Assembly (NCBI RefSeq): GCF_010091945.1
Contig: NZ_WVIE01000003.1
Coordinates: forward strand, 1-64,000
Direction of reading: 5' to 3'
Origin: Myxacorys almedinensis A
GTDB taxonomy: Bacteria > Cyanobacteriota > Cyanobacteriia > Leptolyngbyales > Leptolyngbyaceae
DNA length: 64,000 bases
The translations under genes were made by a program, and so were the position numbers. How positions within the stretch are numbered: the stretch's first letter is position 1; each line of letters starts with the position of its first letter. Of the stretch, positions 25,701 through 34,498 are shown one piece after another. The notes under the pieces are model-generated. The model was not told the DNA's origin. It was given only the letters and a program-made list of their open reading frames with translations, and did no database searches.

Positions 25701-28176
25701 GCAACGAGTAGGCGGTGCTGATCCGTTCCAGGGTAATGGTGATGCCACTGACCCAGATCTCAAAATTGCACGCGGCATTTCTTCGGTTAAACTAGCAGAT
25801 GGCTCGCGTGAAGACGCCTCTAATCTGGCAAAACTCAGCCAGAAAGAACTCGGTAAGTACCGACTAGCGCTCTCTCGCCTTTGCGGCACGGTTGATACCC
25901 GTAACTATGAGCCTGGTAATCCTGCTAAACAGGCAACAGTCCTACCCAAGTTCCCTTCGCTACATTATATTTTTCCAGAAAAAGATCATACTCTCACGGG
26001 AGCTATCGAAGACATACCTGGATCGTCCCTGAAATACGATTACCGTCAGCCCGACGGAACGTCGCTTCCTGGCAATCCTGATCCTGAACCCTACATCACA
26101 GATGCATATGTCAAGACCCTTGTTCTGAGCAAACCATTCAGACAAGTTGATGCTGCTCTTCCAGGAACAGCAGGGACAAACAGAGCAAGATTTAGAACTT
26201 TTGAGCCTCAAACGCCCGCTTCTGCAATACCAATCTCAAATATTTCAGCAAATATCAATTCCAATGGCATTAACGGTAGTCTATCGCCGACTACTTCTAG
26301 TAGCCGCCCTTACTTTGTTCCCGATACCAGTGCTCCTCCCGCTTGGACTCCTACAATTCCTTTTCCAATCGAGGACTATTCAGTCGAAGCAGTTGCTCTA
26401 CAGCCCAAGAAGTTAAACGATTGGACATTACCGAAGATGCTTCAGCCAGATCTGCCATCTGGTAGCTACAGCAGCACATTCAAAACAAACGGTCCAACAA
26501 AAACGAGTGCACCCAATTTTCCAACTAACTTTATCGTCACTCCTGATGCGAATGATCCGACAAATCCTAATAAATCTAGCGTCACGGCGGTTCCATTCCT
26601 AGACCGTGCGTTCTTCGATGGTCGCCAATATTTACTCACTCGCTCTCTCGACATTGATCTAGGGATGTTGAGAAACAACTTAGCTGGAACCCAGAATGTT
26701 TGGTTGCCAGAGAGCGGCGTCGTCTACGCTTTCCGGGAAGATGCCATTCGCGAAGACGCAATTAAGCGACCTGATGCCGCCACGGGTATGGATGTGCGTA
26801 ATCTTGCCGAAACCAAAGATCCTAGTGTTGATGCACGCGGTATTTCAACCAAAGCGATCGATTTCTTGCCAGATCCCGATCGTAGGAGCCACGGCTTTCG
26901 GCTGCGGAATGGCGCACAAGTCAAACGCAAAGATGGTCTGATCGATACTGACAAAAACATTCGTGGACTGTCGTTCTTTACGGATCAGCCTGTCTATATT
27001 CAAGGGGATTTCAATCTTCATCAAGACGGCACAGATGACACAGCCGGAGTCGCCATTGAAGAGTTTAAGCAGAAACTACCTGCTAGCGGTCCTTACACAG
27101 CGCAGCAGTTCTACAATGATCGAGTTGATCGAGATGATAGCTTTGCTAAGCCTAATATTGATCGCTGGCGTCCCTCTGAAATTTTAGCTGACAGCATCAC
27201 AATTCTTTCCAGCGCTTTCTGTGATGGAAGTGTCGCTGATAGCTTTGTTCTACCAGCTACGATTCAATCCTCACCCTTTAAACCCGATTACACAATTTCG
27301 ACCAATCAGTCAAATATTGACGGCGATCGAAGGGTATACAACAAAGCTGGTTTGTATGGTCCTGGTTGCCCGTCTAATGGGCGCGGTTCTTTCAACAACC
27401 AAAATCGTCCTAAATCTGCTCTGCAATCAGGAAGAGACTGGATGCGAGAAAATTCTTCTCCCTATACCTACTTACAGCGCAATCTCCTCGACCTGACCGG
27501 TAAGTTCGACTACTGGACTGATTTCACCTCCCCCATCAAAATTTCTCGGGTGGGTCAGCCTTTAGTTGTGGATGCCCAAGCTGGTCTTCCGCTACTAACT
27601 TCTAGACCCGCTACTCCAACAACGGTTCCGCCAACCAATACTGCTGCTCCCTATCCATCGAAAGGAGGTAACTACATTGCTGTAGATGAAGATAATACTG
27701 CGCGCTTGATGACTGCCCAAGAAACCCGGATTAACTCGATTGTTGTGAGTGGAATTCACCCATCTCGAGAGAAGCAAGGATACGGCGGACTTCACAATTT
27801 CCCACGCTTTCTTGAGAATTGGGGGAGCAGAAATCTGTTCTTTGCAGGTTCTTTCCTACAGTTAAATTTCAGCAATTATGCAACCGCACCCTTTGAAACT
27901 GAAACGTGGGAACCCCCTGCGGTAACCACGGGAATTGATAACGAGAGCATTCCTTATTACAGCCCTCCAAATCGCCTGTGGGGGTATGACGTTGCCCTAC
28001 AACTCAGCCCTGCGGGTCCTGCTGCCGCCCGTTTCGTTACATCAGGTAAAGATCGCAGCGAATTTTACAGCGAGCCTCCTGTTAATGATCCATATATTGC
28101 CAAGCTGTGCAAAGCCGTTAAAAACAGCACTGGGCTTATTCCGTCCGGCGTCACCGTAAATTGCCCAGGTAGCTAG
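22795..28176 (+). CDS. hpsA: HpsA-like giant prepilin-type protein (hormogonium polysaccharide locus)
   Basis: The frame is open from a TTG at 22726, but the ATG at 22795 (MSHRKLAQAIQGLFRQV) is the likelier start and gives 1793 residues. A basic N-terminal segment precedes one membrane helix at about residues 50-72 (SGFVLPTTVLLVLVVSL), then TFRAYNRNTQVIGEAQQRVI. The rest is a long extracytoplasmic region rich in Asn, Asp and Pro, with calcium-loop-like stretches (DLNGDGKKD and DTDSDGKAD near 164-187). This layout, together with four pseudopilin genes downstream, fits HpsA of Nostoc hormogonia, needed for polysaccharide secretion and gliding. The gene name rests on architecture and context, not on an alignment. 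Confidence 0.78.
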   Translation: MSHRKLAQAIQGLFRQVRRLYRSLTKSFVNWLLRSALINQHQGKVAPSGFVLPTTVLLVLVVSLTVGALTFRAYNRNTQVIGEAQQRVIYNAATPAVDRARSKMEFLFDPTRDTRYPGGVPSEELLYNMLLNDGSSSIIKLPVKDKQGNLVEAYDLSDETRIDLNGDGKKDNAWSFRTDTDSDGKADATVVYSIALRTPYDPEKPKKTINEQLVSLSDKEKANFNIKDKTGKVVEPAAIVVRHGPLSNDLKAIGCTTTAGNSAPEGGWFEDSANTSILRKNFQVDALVIPDAAKSTAVTLEMHQDRQINRGNKWGAWFRNDLEIYPGPTFNWNGAMHTEGSLIVGGSSGKFNAHLISAKNSCVYEPASNSDITVTSYQDNNSQLLYQGVAIAGAMKTNTTAGSVAIYIHGPKPENSAKTLNSGSDAAKNNVTPINVSIDPKKVLTEDGYTNRSQTNNSTLQDWNNLKTKGLGERIKNVSEKAPYVDDLYRADDRWGPKYKYDDNKDGQIPAGKKVGDDIVGDQYSRLTLQNPPSLEQSSEGVVGLDGYWERRARSAGLRILVGERLELGNLNTWFAPQNKNGNDFIESGETEGDPLYPPTVKPYPVASSGTTVKHVDLQRRSLRDNVSAVQSTAVYHFNVEPKNPDYPVACLATTAHPGTPTTLRQSINFIQTQFAKGGDPASPENAFLLTNFFTGQGTNGWEFNPPANDAAAFELAMNSDSPLRKALTNLASFAGDPDGAYPPKSDDKIHPYPALTMWGNFSNLRRTLGKLEGGTQYANLSIADKTYLHTAACTLGSLAYTISQLQQFDPSNPNNDFVPSRALTPSLSQNGRVLSDLAGRLFTLMDGEIKTANGGDEVLPKSQLSTYGYKENGIYSPSDYNAKDYYNVPPEVFIGVLKRQIAAVSGSDVENDPRIRLAEMIMLHHQIRRDRTFGFRPSPAFGEYVVKYQDAYYPVFPTACDPDEFTFGQRVGGADPFQGNGDATDPDLKIARGISSVKLADGSREDASNLAKLSQKELGKYRLALSRLCGTVDTRNYEPGNPAKQATVLPKFPSLHYIFPEKDHTLTGAIEDIPGSSLKYDYRQPDGTSLPGNPDPEPYITDAYVKTLVLSKPFRQVDAALPGTAGTNRARFRTFEPQTPASAIPISNISANINSNGINGSLSPTTSSSRPYFVPDTSAPPAWTPTIPFPIEDYSVEAVALQPKKLNDWTLPKMLQPDLPSGSYSSTFKTNGPTKTSAPNFPTNFIVTPDANDPTNPNKSSVTAVPFLDRAFFDGRQYLLTRSLDIDLGMLRNNLAGTQNVWLPESGVVYAFREDAIREDAIKRPDAATGMDVRNLAETKDPSVDARGISTKAIDFLPDPDRRSHGFRLRNGAQVKRKDGLIDTDKNIRGLSFFTDQPVYIQGDFNLHQDGTDDTAGVAIEEFKQKLPASGPYTAQQFYNDRVDRDDSFAKPNIDRWRPSEILADSITILSSAFCDGSVADSFVLPATIQSSPFKPDYTISTNQSNIDGDRRVYNKAGLYGPGCPSNGRGSFNNQNRPKSALQSGRDWMRENSSPYTYLQRNLLDLTGKFDYWTDFTSPIKISRVGQPLVVDAQAGLPLLTSRPATPTTVPPTNTAAPYPSKGGNYIAVDEDNTARLMTAQETRINSIVVSGIHPSREKQGYGGLHNFPRFLENWGSRNLFFAGSFLQLNFSNYATAPFETETWEPPAVTTGIDNESIPYYSPPNRLWGYDVALQLSPAGPAAARFVTSGKDRSEFYSEPPVNDPYIAKLCKAVKNSTGLIPSGVTVNCPGS

Positions 28177-28194
28177 TAATCAGGAGTTCTAAAT

Positions 28195-29025
28195 ATGCTG
28201 TTACCTCTCACTCAAAATCTGGGCAAGGCTACTGTGACTCGTGGTATGGCTTTGCAGTTAGCGATCGCCCTAACCCAAGCCCGATCTACAAAGCGCTCGG
28301 ATCAAGGGCTTACCTTGATCGAAGGCTTAGTCGCGATTATTATCGTCACAATCACCGTTGTCAGCATTACTCCTCCTATTTTTTGGGCAACTGGCTCTCG
28401 CGTTCAGACTCGACGGGCAGAGCAAGCCTTGCAACTGGCTCAAGGAGAAATCGATCGAGTCCGCGCTTTAGTTGAGCGAGATAAGTTTGAGCTTGCTGAT
28501 TTGCCGCCTGCTGCGGGCGATGAGGAAGAAGTTCGTAAAGCTGCTACTACTGACCCTGGAATTGCTGCACCAAATAGCGCTCAAGAAAGCAACAAAATTG
28601 TCACAGCAGACCCAAAATGCTCGGCTAACAAATCAAATACGCTGATTCCCGACTCTAAAGAAAAGTACATTCAGGTTGATGTTGATACAGACGGTAGTTG
28701 TGAAGCTGATTTTTTGGTTCAAACGTTCCGCAGTACAGGTCTTAATAGCAGTGGTGATGCCCTAGTCCCAGGAGAAAAGCCGGCTGCATTTGTGATGGGG
28801 GTGAGAGTGTACTCTTTTGTTGCAAGAGACAACTTGAATGCTAATAAAGGTGAGAAAGAGCAAGTTAGCCTGAAAGGAACAACAGGGCTTGGCAACCAGT
28901 TACAACGTCCTTTGGCTGTTCTCTACACAACGGTTGTGCCTAGCAATGCCAGCGCAAATGTGGATCTCTACAGGGCGCTTTGCAAGCCTACTAATGCCGA
29001 TCTTCAAGGCTCCCGTAAGTGCTGA
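28195..29025 (+). CDS. hpsB: Pseudopilin, HpsB-like (GspI/PilV type)
   Basis: This 276-residue protein begins 18 bp after the hpsA-like stop, so it is in the same operon. It has a type III (prepilin) signal: a leader of about 38 residues, then the cleavage site G-LTLIEGLVA and the hydrophobic helix AIIIVTITVVSITPPIF. The Glu at mature position 5 is present. The QALQLAQGEIDRVRALVERD helix after the membrane stretch is typical of GspI/PilV minor pilins. The C-terminal domain is specific and has several cysteines. It would be processed by the prepilin peptidase and assembled in a pseudopilus. An in-frame ATG at residue 18 is an alternative start with a more usual leader. Confidence 0.8.
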   Translation: MLLPLTQNLGKATVTRGMALQLAIALTQARSTKRSDQGLTLIEGLVAIIIVTITVVSITPPIFWATGSRVQTRRAEQALQLAQGEIDRVRALVERDKFELADLPPAAGDEEEVRKAATTDPGIAAPNSAQESNKIVTADPKCSANKSNTLIPDSKEKYIQVDVDTDGSCEADFLVQTFRSTGLNSSGDALVPGEKPAAFVMGVRVYSFVARDNLNANKGEKEQVSLKGTTGLGNQLQRPLAVLYTTVVPSNASANVDLYRALCKPTNADLQGSRKC

Positions 29026-29044
29026 ATAGTTACGCGTTTTAGAG

Positions 29045-29179
29045 CTAGTAGATTATCAACTTTGAGTTAAGGGGTAGATGGGTGAGAGGGTAGAGGGGTG
29101 GATGAGTAAGAGGGTCGATGGAGATGTTACATATGCGCCCATCCACCCATCCATCATTTCAGCCTTGACAGACAACTAG
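29045..29179 (-). repeat. MITE-like dispersed repeat, copy C
   Basis: This element of 135 bp has CTAG at both ends: left CTAGTAGATTATCAACTTT, right CCTTGACAGACAACTAG. Its interior has GGGTAGATGGG-type and CCATCCACCC-type complementary arms. It lies in the only sizeable gap of the hps-type operon (29026-29202), between the hpsB- and hpsC-like genes, and is in the same orientation as copies B and D. Transcripts would carry the hairpin, which could uncouple expression or stabilise one side. Confidence 0.78.
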
Positions 29180-29202
29180 AAAAGCCATCAGGGATAGGAA
29201 CA

Positions 29203-30225
29203 ATGTCTAGACAATTTCTCAAGCAGAGCGTATTTTCGCTTCTGCTGTCATCCAAGCAGAAGAGGAATACTGGCTTTACGATGATTGAGCTTTTGGTTGC
29301 GCTGTTTATCGGCAGCGTGATCACGGGTGGATTGCTGTTTATGGTTGTAAAACTGTTAGAGACAAATCAGCGCGAGGCTTCGCGGAGTGATACTCAACGT
29401 GAAGTGCAAATGGCAATGGACTATATTTCTCGCGATCTCCGTGAAGCTGTTTATGTTTACGATGGGCGCTGTCTAGTTAAAGATAGCGCTGCTGTGAATA
29501 CGAGCCAAAACTGCACTGGCTTGTTGGATTACTTACCCGAGCCAATCTCCGGTGAAGCGACTACCTTGCCTGTTTTAGCATTTTGGAAAGTTGAAGACCT
29601 TCCCCAAAACCTGAAAACTAATTGCAGCAATAATGCAGCAGCTTTTTCTAGCACTGCTGCTCTTCCTGTCGCTGTGGCGGGTGTTCCTTGTATTTCTCGT
29701 CGGATGTACACTCTAGTGGTTTATACATTAGATTGGACTAACGGTGACAACTGGAAGGGCAAAGCTAGAATCAAACGGTACAATTTACCTCAATTTTCTG
29801 ATAGTGCGGGTGCAGGTGGAACTCAGCCAGAGATTACTAAGGGGTGGCTCTATCCAGCCGGAGAGAACACGGGTTTTAATTATTGGCCCAACAATAAAGA
29901 TTACAAGCCCATTGCTGGTTATGTAGTGCCAGTTGCGGCTACGAATGCAAACAATCAGGTTTTACTTGACTTTGTTGATAAAAATCCTTTAATTGGTGGC
30001 GACGTGACTTGCCCCAACGACTATACTGTGACTCCTGCTTCGGCAAGTGCGAGGGGCTTTTATGTGTGTGTGAAGGGTGCAGAAAGCAACGGCAAATTGA
30101 ATCAAGAAGTCATCATCCGCATTCAAGGGAACGTTGCCGGTAGACCAGGAGCAAGTAATGCTAACATTCCGCTTCCCATAGAGACTCGTGTGCTGACACG
30201 GGGCGTATTGAATAAGAATATTTAG
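29203..30225 (+). CDS. hpsC: Pseudopilin, HpsC-like (GspJ/PilW type)
   Basis: This 340-residue protein has a prepilin leader of about 24 residues (basic, KQKRNTG) followed by FTMIELLVALFIGSVITGG. The Glu is at mature position 5. The helix after the membrane segment (REVQMAMDYISRDLREAVYVYDG) is the diagnostic stretch of the PilW/GspJ minor pilins. The rest is a secreted globular domain with paired cysteines (CTGLLDYLPEP, CPNDYTV, YVCVKG). It is separated from the hpsB-like gene by repeat copy C and is followed 24 bp later by the next pseudopilin. Confidence 0.82.
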   Translation: MSRQFLKQSVFSLLLSSKQKRNTGFTMIELLVALFIGSVITGGLLFMVVKLLETNQREASRSDTQREVQMAMDYISRDLREAVYVYDGRCLVKDSAAVNTSQNCTGLLDYLPEPISGEATTLPVLAFWKVEDLPQNLKTNCSNNAAAFSSTAALPVAVAGVPCISRRMYTLVVYTLDWTNGDNWKGKARIKRYNLPQFSDSAGAGGTQPEITKGWLYPAGENTGFNYWPNNKDYKPIAGYVVPVAATNANNQVLLDFVDKNPLIGGDVTCPNDYTVTPASASARGFYVCVKGAESNGKLNQEVIIRIQGNVAGRPGASNANIPLPIETRVLTRGVLNKNI

Positions 30226-30249
30226 GGCTGGCTCAACTGGGAGAGAACA

Positions 30250-30840
30250 ATGAAAAGGCAGAGACTTTCAAGGCGATCGACAGCAGGATTTACGCTCCTC
30301 GAAACGCTAGTGGTCATCATTATGATCGGCGTGATGTTTGCGATCGCGGCTCCTAGCTGGGTAACGTTTACCAATAACCAGCGCTTAAACACAGTTAGAA
30401 GTCAGATTTTTGAAACCTTACGCGCTGCCCAAGCTGACGCAAAACGCACAAAAATTAATCGCGCGGTTGTCTTCGATAACAATAGCAACCGACCTAGAAT
30501 GGCGACTATCCCCGTTTCTGGGGACTCGATGACCAAAGACTCTGGTGCTTTAATTACTAAGACCGAGGTTCAAAATTGGCAGACCGTAGGCAATGGAGAA
30601 ATTGCGCCTGGAACGATTAAGGTAAACGCTGTTCCTGTGCCGGTAAGCCAAAACTTTGATGCATCTGTTTTGTTTGATACCTATGGCAATGTGATCAAAA
30701 TCAACAACGTTGCCCTGCCCACCGAGACCGGCTACAAAATTACTGTAGGAGTCGTCAGTAGTGTTAATCCTCGCCGTTGCATCATGATCAAAACATTGCT
30801 GGGGGCAATGCAGGAAGGGGCGAACGAAGAGTGTCAGTAG
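30250..30840 (+). CDS. GspH/FimT-type pseudopilin (first of two)
   Basis: This 196-residue protein starts with a short basic leader and the prepilin motif AGFTLLETLVVIIMIGVMFAIAAPSW. The conserved AAPSWVTFTNNQRLNTVRSQIFETLRAAQADAKR segment, shortened here to SQIFETLRAAQADAKR, is typical of GspH/FimT minor pilins. A C-terminal CIMIKTLLGAMQEG segment recurs almost unchanged in the next gene (CVIVSSLLGAMRTG), so the two are tandem paralogues. It lies 24 bp after the hpsC-like gene in the same operon and probably corresponds to one of the additional pseudopilins (HpsD-like) of the Nostoc locus, though I do not assign that name. Confidence 0.82.
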   Translation: MKRQRLSRRSTAGFTLLETLVVIIMIGVMFAIAAPSWVTFTNNQRLNTVRSQIFETLRAAQADAKRTKINRAVVFDNNSNRPRMATIPVSGDSMTKDSGALITKTEVQNWQTVGNGEIAPGTIKVNAVPVPVSQNFDASVLFDTYGNVIKINNVALPTETGYKITVGVVSSVNPRRCIMIKTLLGAMQEGANEECQ

Positions 30841-30908
30841 CCTCAGATCTGGGGAACTGCCGTTTAGCGCTTGCTGACTTACTAATTTTATTTGATTGAG
30901 ATTGTTCG

Positions 30909-31520
30909 ATGCAGATACACCATCGCTATTTGAATCAATTGAGGCGATGTGCCAGATCGCATTCCAACCAGGGTAAAAACCGGCACTCAGAAAAAGTCTC
31001 GTTCGATCAGGGTTTGACGTTGCTGGAAATCTTGGTTGTGTTGCTGATAATTGGAGCGATCGCTGCGATCGCGGCTCCCTCTTGGATCTCATTCCTCAAT
31101 AATCAGAAGTTGATCACTGCTCGAAATCAAGTATTTGATGTTCTTCGCCAGGCACAAAGTACCGCCAAGTTACAGCATATTGGGCACGACACAAAATTTA
31201 GGCAATCCGGCGATCGAGTTGAGTGGGTGATTCACCCTGTCGGCGATACTGAGCTATCTACTGCTGAGCTACTGACCCTCCCCTGGAACACTCTAGCCGA
31301 ACAAGTTCAGCTAGATCCGGAAACAACTTTGTACAGAAAAGACAACGTTTACCGAGTTCGGTTCAACGACTACGGCGAAGTAAACGGACAACTGGGGCGA
31401 GTGACTCTCTCTGTTACCTCAGGTCAGGTTAGAAAGCGATGCGTCATTGTATCTAGCCTACTGGGGGCGATGCGTACAGGAGAGAGTCAACCTCAGAAAA
31501 AAGACCCAAAGTGCGACTAA
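30909..31520 (+). CDS. GspH/FimT-type pseudopilin (second of two)
   Basis: This protein is 203 residues with a longer leader of about 35 residues, then DQGLTLLEILVVLLIIGAI and AAIAAPSWISFLNNQKLITA. The segment NQVFDVLRQAQSTAKLQ matches the first paralogue (SQIFETLRAAQADAKR). The Cys in CVIVSSLLGAM near the C terminus is also shared. It closes the hps-type operon, 68 bp after its paralogue, and its TAA stop overlaps the TAG stop of the convergent glgB gene by a few bases (31517-31520), leaving no room for a terminator between them. Confidence 0.82.
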   Translation: MQIHHRYLNQLRRCARSHSNQGKNRHSEKVSFDQGLTLLEILVVLLIIGAIAAIAAPSWISFLNNQKLITARNQVFDVLRQAQSTAKLQHIGHDTKFRQSGDRVEWVIHPVGDTELSTAELLTLPWNTLAEQVQLDPETTLYRKDNVYRVRFNDYGEVNGQLGRVTLSVTSGQVRKRCVIVSSLLGAMRTGESQPQKKDPKCD

Positions 31521-33820
31521 TTTAGAGCTTGGGTTGCTGCGATCTCGCTGAGCGTCTTTTGGCGATCGAGCTTAAAGATTACAGTGGCTAAGGGAGGAAG
31601 GCAGAGATCGAGAGAATAAGAGAAATTTTGGTATGCCCATTCATCCGTCCATTTACCGCCCAAATTGCCCATATTGCTACCGCCATAGTCACGCGCATCG
31701 CTATTGAGAAGCTCTGTATAGAAGCCCGGCTCAGGAACACCAACTCGATAATGGCTATGCGGCTGAGGCGTAAAATTGCACACTGTCAAAATAAAGTCAT
31801 CAGAGTGTTGATCCCGGCGAATGAACGAAACAACGCTGTGGCGATTGTCGCTACAGTCTATCCATTCAAACCCTTCTTGGGCGAAGTCTTGTGTATAGAG
31901 AGCAGGTTCACGACGGTAGAGAGCATTGAGAGCAGACACAAAGCTCTTTAGCTTTTGATGGGAATCAAACTGTAGAAGATGCCACTCTAGATCGCTCCAA
32001 ACATTCCACTCACTCCATTGACCAAATTCCATACTCATAAACAGCGTTTTCTTGCCCGGATGCGTGAACATAAATGCGTAGAGACATCGGAGGTTAGCAA
32101 ATTTTTGCCATTCATCCCCTGGCATCTTACCGATCATATTGCTCTTGCCATGCACCACCTCATCATGGGAAAGCGCCAGCATGAAATTCTCGCTGTGGTT
32201 GTACCACATGCTAAACGTGATGTTGTTTTGATGAAACTGACGGAACCACGGATCCATGTGAAAATAGTCGAGCATGTCGTGCATCCAGCCCATGTTCCAC
32301 TTGAGGTTAAACCCTAGACCGCCAACGTAAGTAGGCCAAGACACCATCGGCCAAGATGTAGACTCTTCAGCGATCGACAAAACGCCAGGAAAGTAGCTGA
32401 AGATCACATGATTCATTTGCCGCAAAAATTCAGCCGCTTCGATATTTTCTCGCCCACCATACTGATTTGTGACCCATTCGCCCTCTTTGCGCTGGTAGTC
32501 AAGATAGAGCATGGAGGCGACCGCATCAACGCGAATTCCATCAATATGATATTTATCAAACCAGAACAGCGCGTTTGCCACGAGGTAATTTCGCACCTCA
32601 TGACGGGCATAGTTAAAAACTAGCGTCCCCCACTCTTTGTGTTCGCCTTTGCGGGGATCCGCGTATTCGTACAAGTGAGATCCATCAAAAAACGCCAGCC
32701 CGTGACCATCTTTGGGAAAGTGTCCTGGAACCCAATCGACAATCACGCCGATGCCGTTTTGGTGACACTGATCGACAAAGTACATGAAATCTTCAGGAGA
32801 GCCATAGCGGGAAGTGCAGGCATAGTGCCCTACGACCTGATATCCCCAAGATCCATCGAAGGGATGCTCTGCGATCGGTAACAATTCAATATGAGTAAAC
32901 CCCAACTCCTTGACATACGGAATCAATTTATCCGCCAATTCTCGGTAAGTTAGGAACCGTGCCCCTGGCTTTAGCTCCGACACGATAACGGCAGGCGACG
33001 TTTCCCCATTGGGTAATGTGGCTGGCTCGGCTGAGGAGGTATGAAGCCAGGAGCCAATATGCACTTCATACACGGAGATGGGTTGAGATAGGTCGTTTTG
33101 CCGTCGTTTCTCGATCCAGTCTTGGTCTGTCCACCGGTAGGCGTCTAGATCCGTGACGATCGACGCTGTTTTGGGACGAGTTTCCTGTTGAAATCCGTAG
33201 GGATCGGATTTTTCGTAGATGTGCCCATCACAGTTTTTGACCTCATATTTGTAGGGCGTGCCAACGCTTAATTCTGGAATAAACAGTTCCCAAATTCCGG
33301 TCGCGCCTTTCCGCATCTGGTGCTTGCGCCCATCCCAGTGGTTGAAGTTGCCAATCACCGAGACGTTGCGAGCGTTGGGGGCCCAAACCGCAAAATAGAC
33401 CCCTGAAATCCCGCTCTGAGTGGTGAAGTGTGCTCCAAGCTTTTCGTAAATGCGATGGTGGTTGCCTTCGGCAAAAAGGTAGGTGTCAAGTTCGGTCAAT
33501 AAGGGGGAACGGAAGGCGTAGGGGTCATAAATAACGCGATCGCTCTCTCCTTCCTTGATCCGCAACTGATAGTTCATCAGGTCGGGAGTATCAATAATGC
33601 ACTCGAAGAAATGAGGATGATGCAGCGATCGCATGGGATGCTCGGTGCGCTGTTCGGGCAACACGACCCACACGGCCTCTGCATTGGGTTGGTAAGCCCT
33701 CACCACCCAAACGGATTTGCCATCTTGCTCACTCTGATGGGGACCTAGCACCTCAAACGGGTCGTGATGCTGGTTCCAAACAATCCGTTCTACTTGGTCG
33801 GGGGCGATCGTCATAGACAT
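31517..33820 (-). CDS. glgB: 1,4-alpha-glucan branching enzyme
   Basis: This 767-residue enzyme introduces alpha-1,6 branches into glycogen. The N-terminal carbohydrate-binding modules are seen in the first 230 residues (DPFEVLGPHQ, FAVWAPNARNVSVIGNFN). The GH13 barrel carries GYQVVGHYACTSRYG, DWVPGHFPKDGHGL, the nucleophile segment DGIRVDAVASMLYLDY, the acid/base segment SIAEESTSWPMVS, and LSHDEVVHGK. The C-terminal beta domain ends NFSYSLDLCLPPLATVIF. Length is normal for the long GlgB form. The ATG is at 33818-33820. It is convergent with the pseudopilin operon with a 4-bp overlap. Confidence 0.97.
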   Translation of the reverse strand: MSMTIAPDQVERIVWNQHHDPFEVLGPHQSEQDGKSVWVVRAYQPNAEAVWVVLPEQRTEHPMRSLHHPHFFECIIDTPDLMNYQLRIKEGESDRVIYDPYAFRSPLLTELDTYLFAEGNHHRIYEKLGAHFTTQSGISGVYFAVWAPNARNVSVIGNFNHWDGRKHQMRKGATGIWELFIPELSVGTPYKYEVKNCDGHIYEKSDPYGFQQETRPKTASIVTDLDAYRWTDQDWIEKRRQNDLSQPISVYEVHIGSWLHTSSAEPATLPNGETSPAVIVSELKPGARFLTYRELADKLIPYVKELGFTHIELLPIAEHPFDGSWGYQVVGHYACTSRYGSPEDFMYFVDQCHQNGIGVIVDWVPGHFPKDGHGLAFFDGSHLYEYADPRKGEHKEWGTLVFNYARHEVRNYLVANALFWFDKYHIDGIRVDAVASMLYLDYQRKEGEWVTNQYGGRENIEAAEFLRQMNHVIFSYFPGVLSIAEESTSWPMVSWPTYVGGLGFNLKWNMGWMHDMLDYFHMDPWFRQFHQNNITFSMWYNHSENFMLALSHDEVVHGKSNMIGKMPGDEWQKFANLRCLYAFMFTHPGKKTLFMSMEFGQWSEWNVWSDLEWHLLQFDSHQKLKSFVSALNALYRREPALYTQDFAQEGFEWIDCSDNRHSVVSFIRRDQHSDDFILTVCNFTPQPHSHYRVGVPEPGFYTELLNSDARDYGGSNMGNLGGKWTDEWAYQNFSYSLDLCLPPLATVIFKLDRQKTLSEIAATQALN

Positions 33821-34000
33821 GAAGCTTACCTACCTTAAAAAAACAGTTGCTTATAGCCATAAAAAATGTAGCGATCCAAAGTTAAGGATCTGTAATAAAC
33901 CGTAGCAAATCATTGTAAAAGCCACAAATGATTGGTGGCTTACCCTTCCAATCATAGATCTTGTTCGTAGATTGACACTAAATGTGTGTATTTAGACTAT

Positions 34001-34032
34001 AAAAAGCCCCCAATCCAAGCTAGAAGGGGGCT
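34001..34032 (-). terminator. Intrinsic terminator downstream of the PSRP-3 gene
   Basis: Read on the minus strand, AGCCCCC pairs with GGGGGCT and is followed by TTTTTAT. It lies about 60 bp past the PSRP-3 stop and before the glgB leader, so it separates the two minus-strand genes. Confidence 0.8.
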
Positions 34033-34093
34033 AAAGGATAGATCCCATAGAACGCAAACACGCCTTTGCCAGCGATGAAGCGGAGTAACTAGG

Positions 34094-34393
34094 TTAGGCG
34101 CTACCGGTGAATGTAACTTCTGGAAACTTAGATTGAGCCTCCGACATGGGGCGCTTTCTGCCCTCTTCCTGCCAGTAATTAATCACCTCGGTAGCCTTGT
34201 TAAGCAACTCAACCCGATCAACTTCTGTGATCCAATGCTTTTTCTCTAACTCGGTCTTCAACTGTTCCCAAGCATCGTTGCGGGGCCAAAAGAAATAGGA
34301 CGTCAGGGGGCTTGTCCCTTTCCCTACGACTTGATCGACCGCCAGTGCGACGTTCTCTTCTAACCAGAGAACCTTTAGAATAAACTTCGACAA
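34094..34393 (-). CDS. 30S ribosomal protein PSRP-3 / Ycf65 (cS23)
   Basis: This 99-residue protein is recognised by [40 protein letters not shown] and [26 protein letters not shown], the conserved core of Ycf65/PSRP-3, a small-subunit ribosomal protein found only in cyanobacteria and plastids. The start is the ATG at 34391-34393 and length is normal for the family. The gene is single with its own terminator. It is a strong lineage marker for this window. Confidence 0.95.
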   Translation of the reverse strand: MSKFILKVLWLEENVALAVDQVVGKGTSPLTSYFFWPRNDAWEQLKTELEKKHWITEVDRVELLNKATEVINYWQEEGRKRPMSEAQSKFPEVTFTGSA

Positions 34394-34498
34394 AATCTAA
34401 CCTCCAGCGCAGTCCCAAGCTTTCTTACTACAGTCTGTCATTCTACCGCACACTTTTAGTAGATGATGGAAATCTCTCAAATTGCGGCGAGGATTGCT

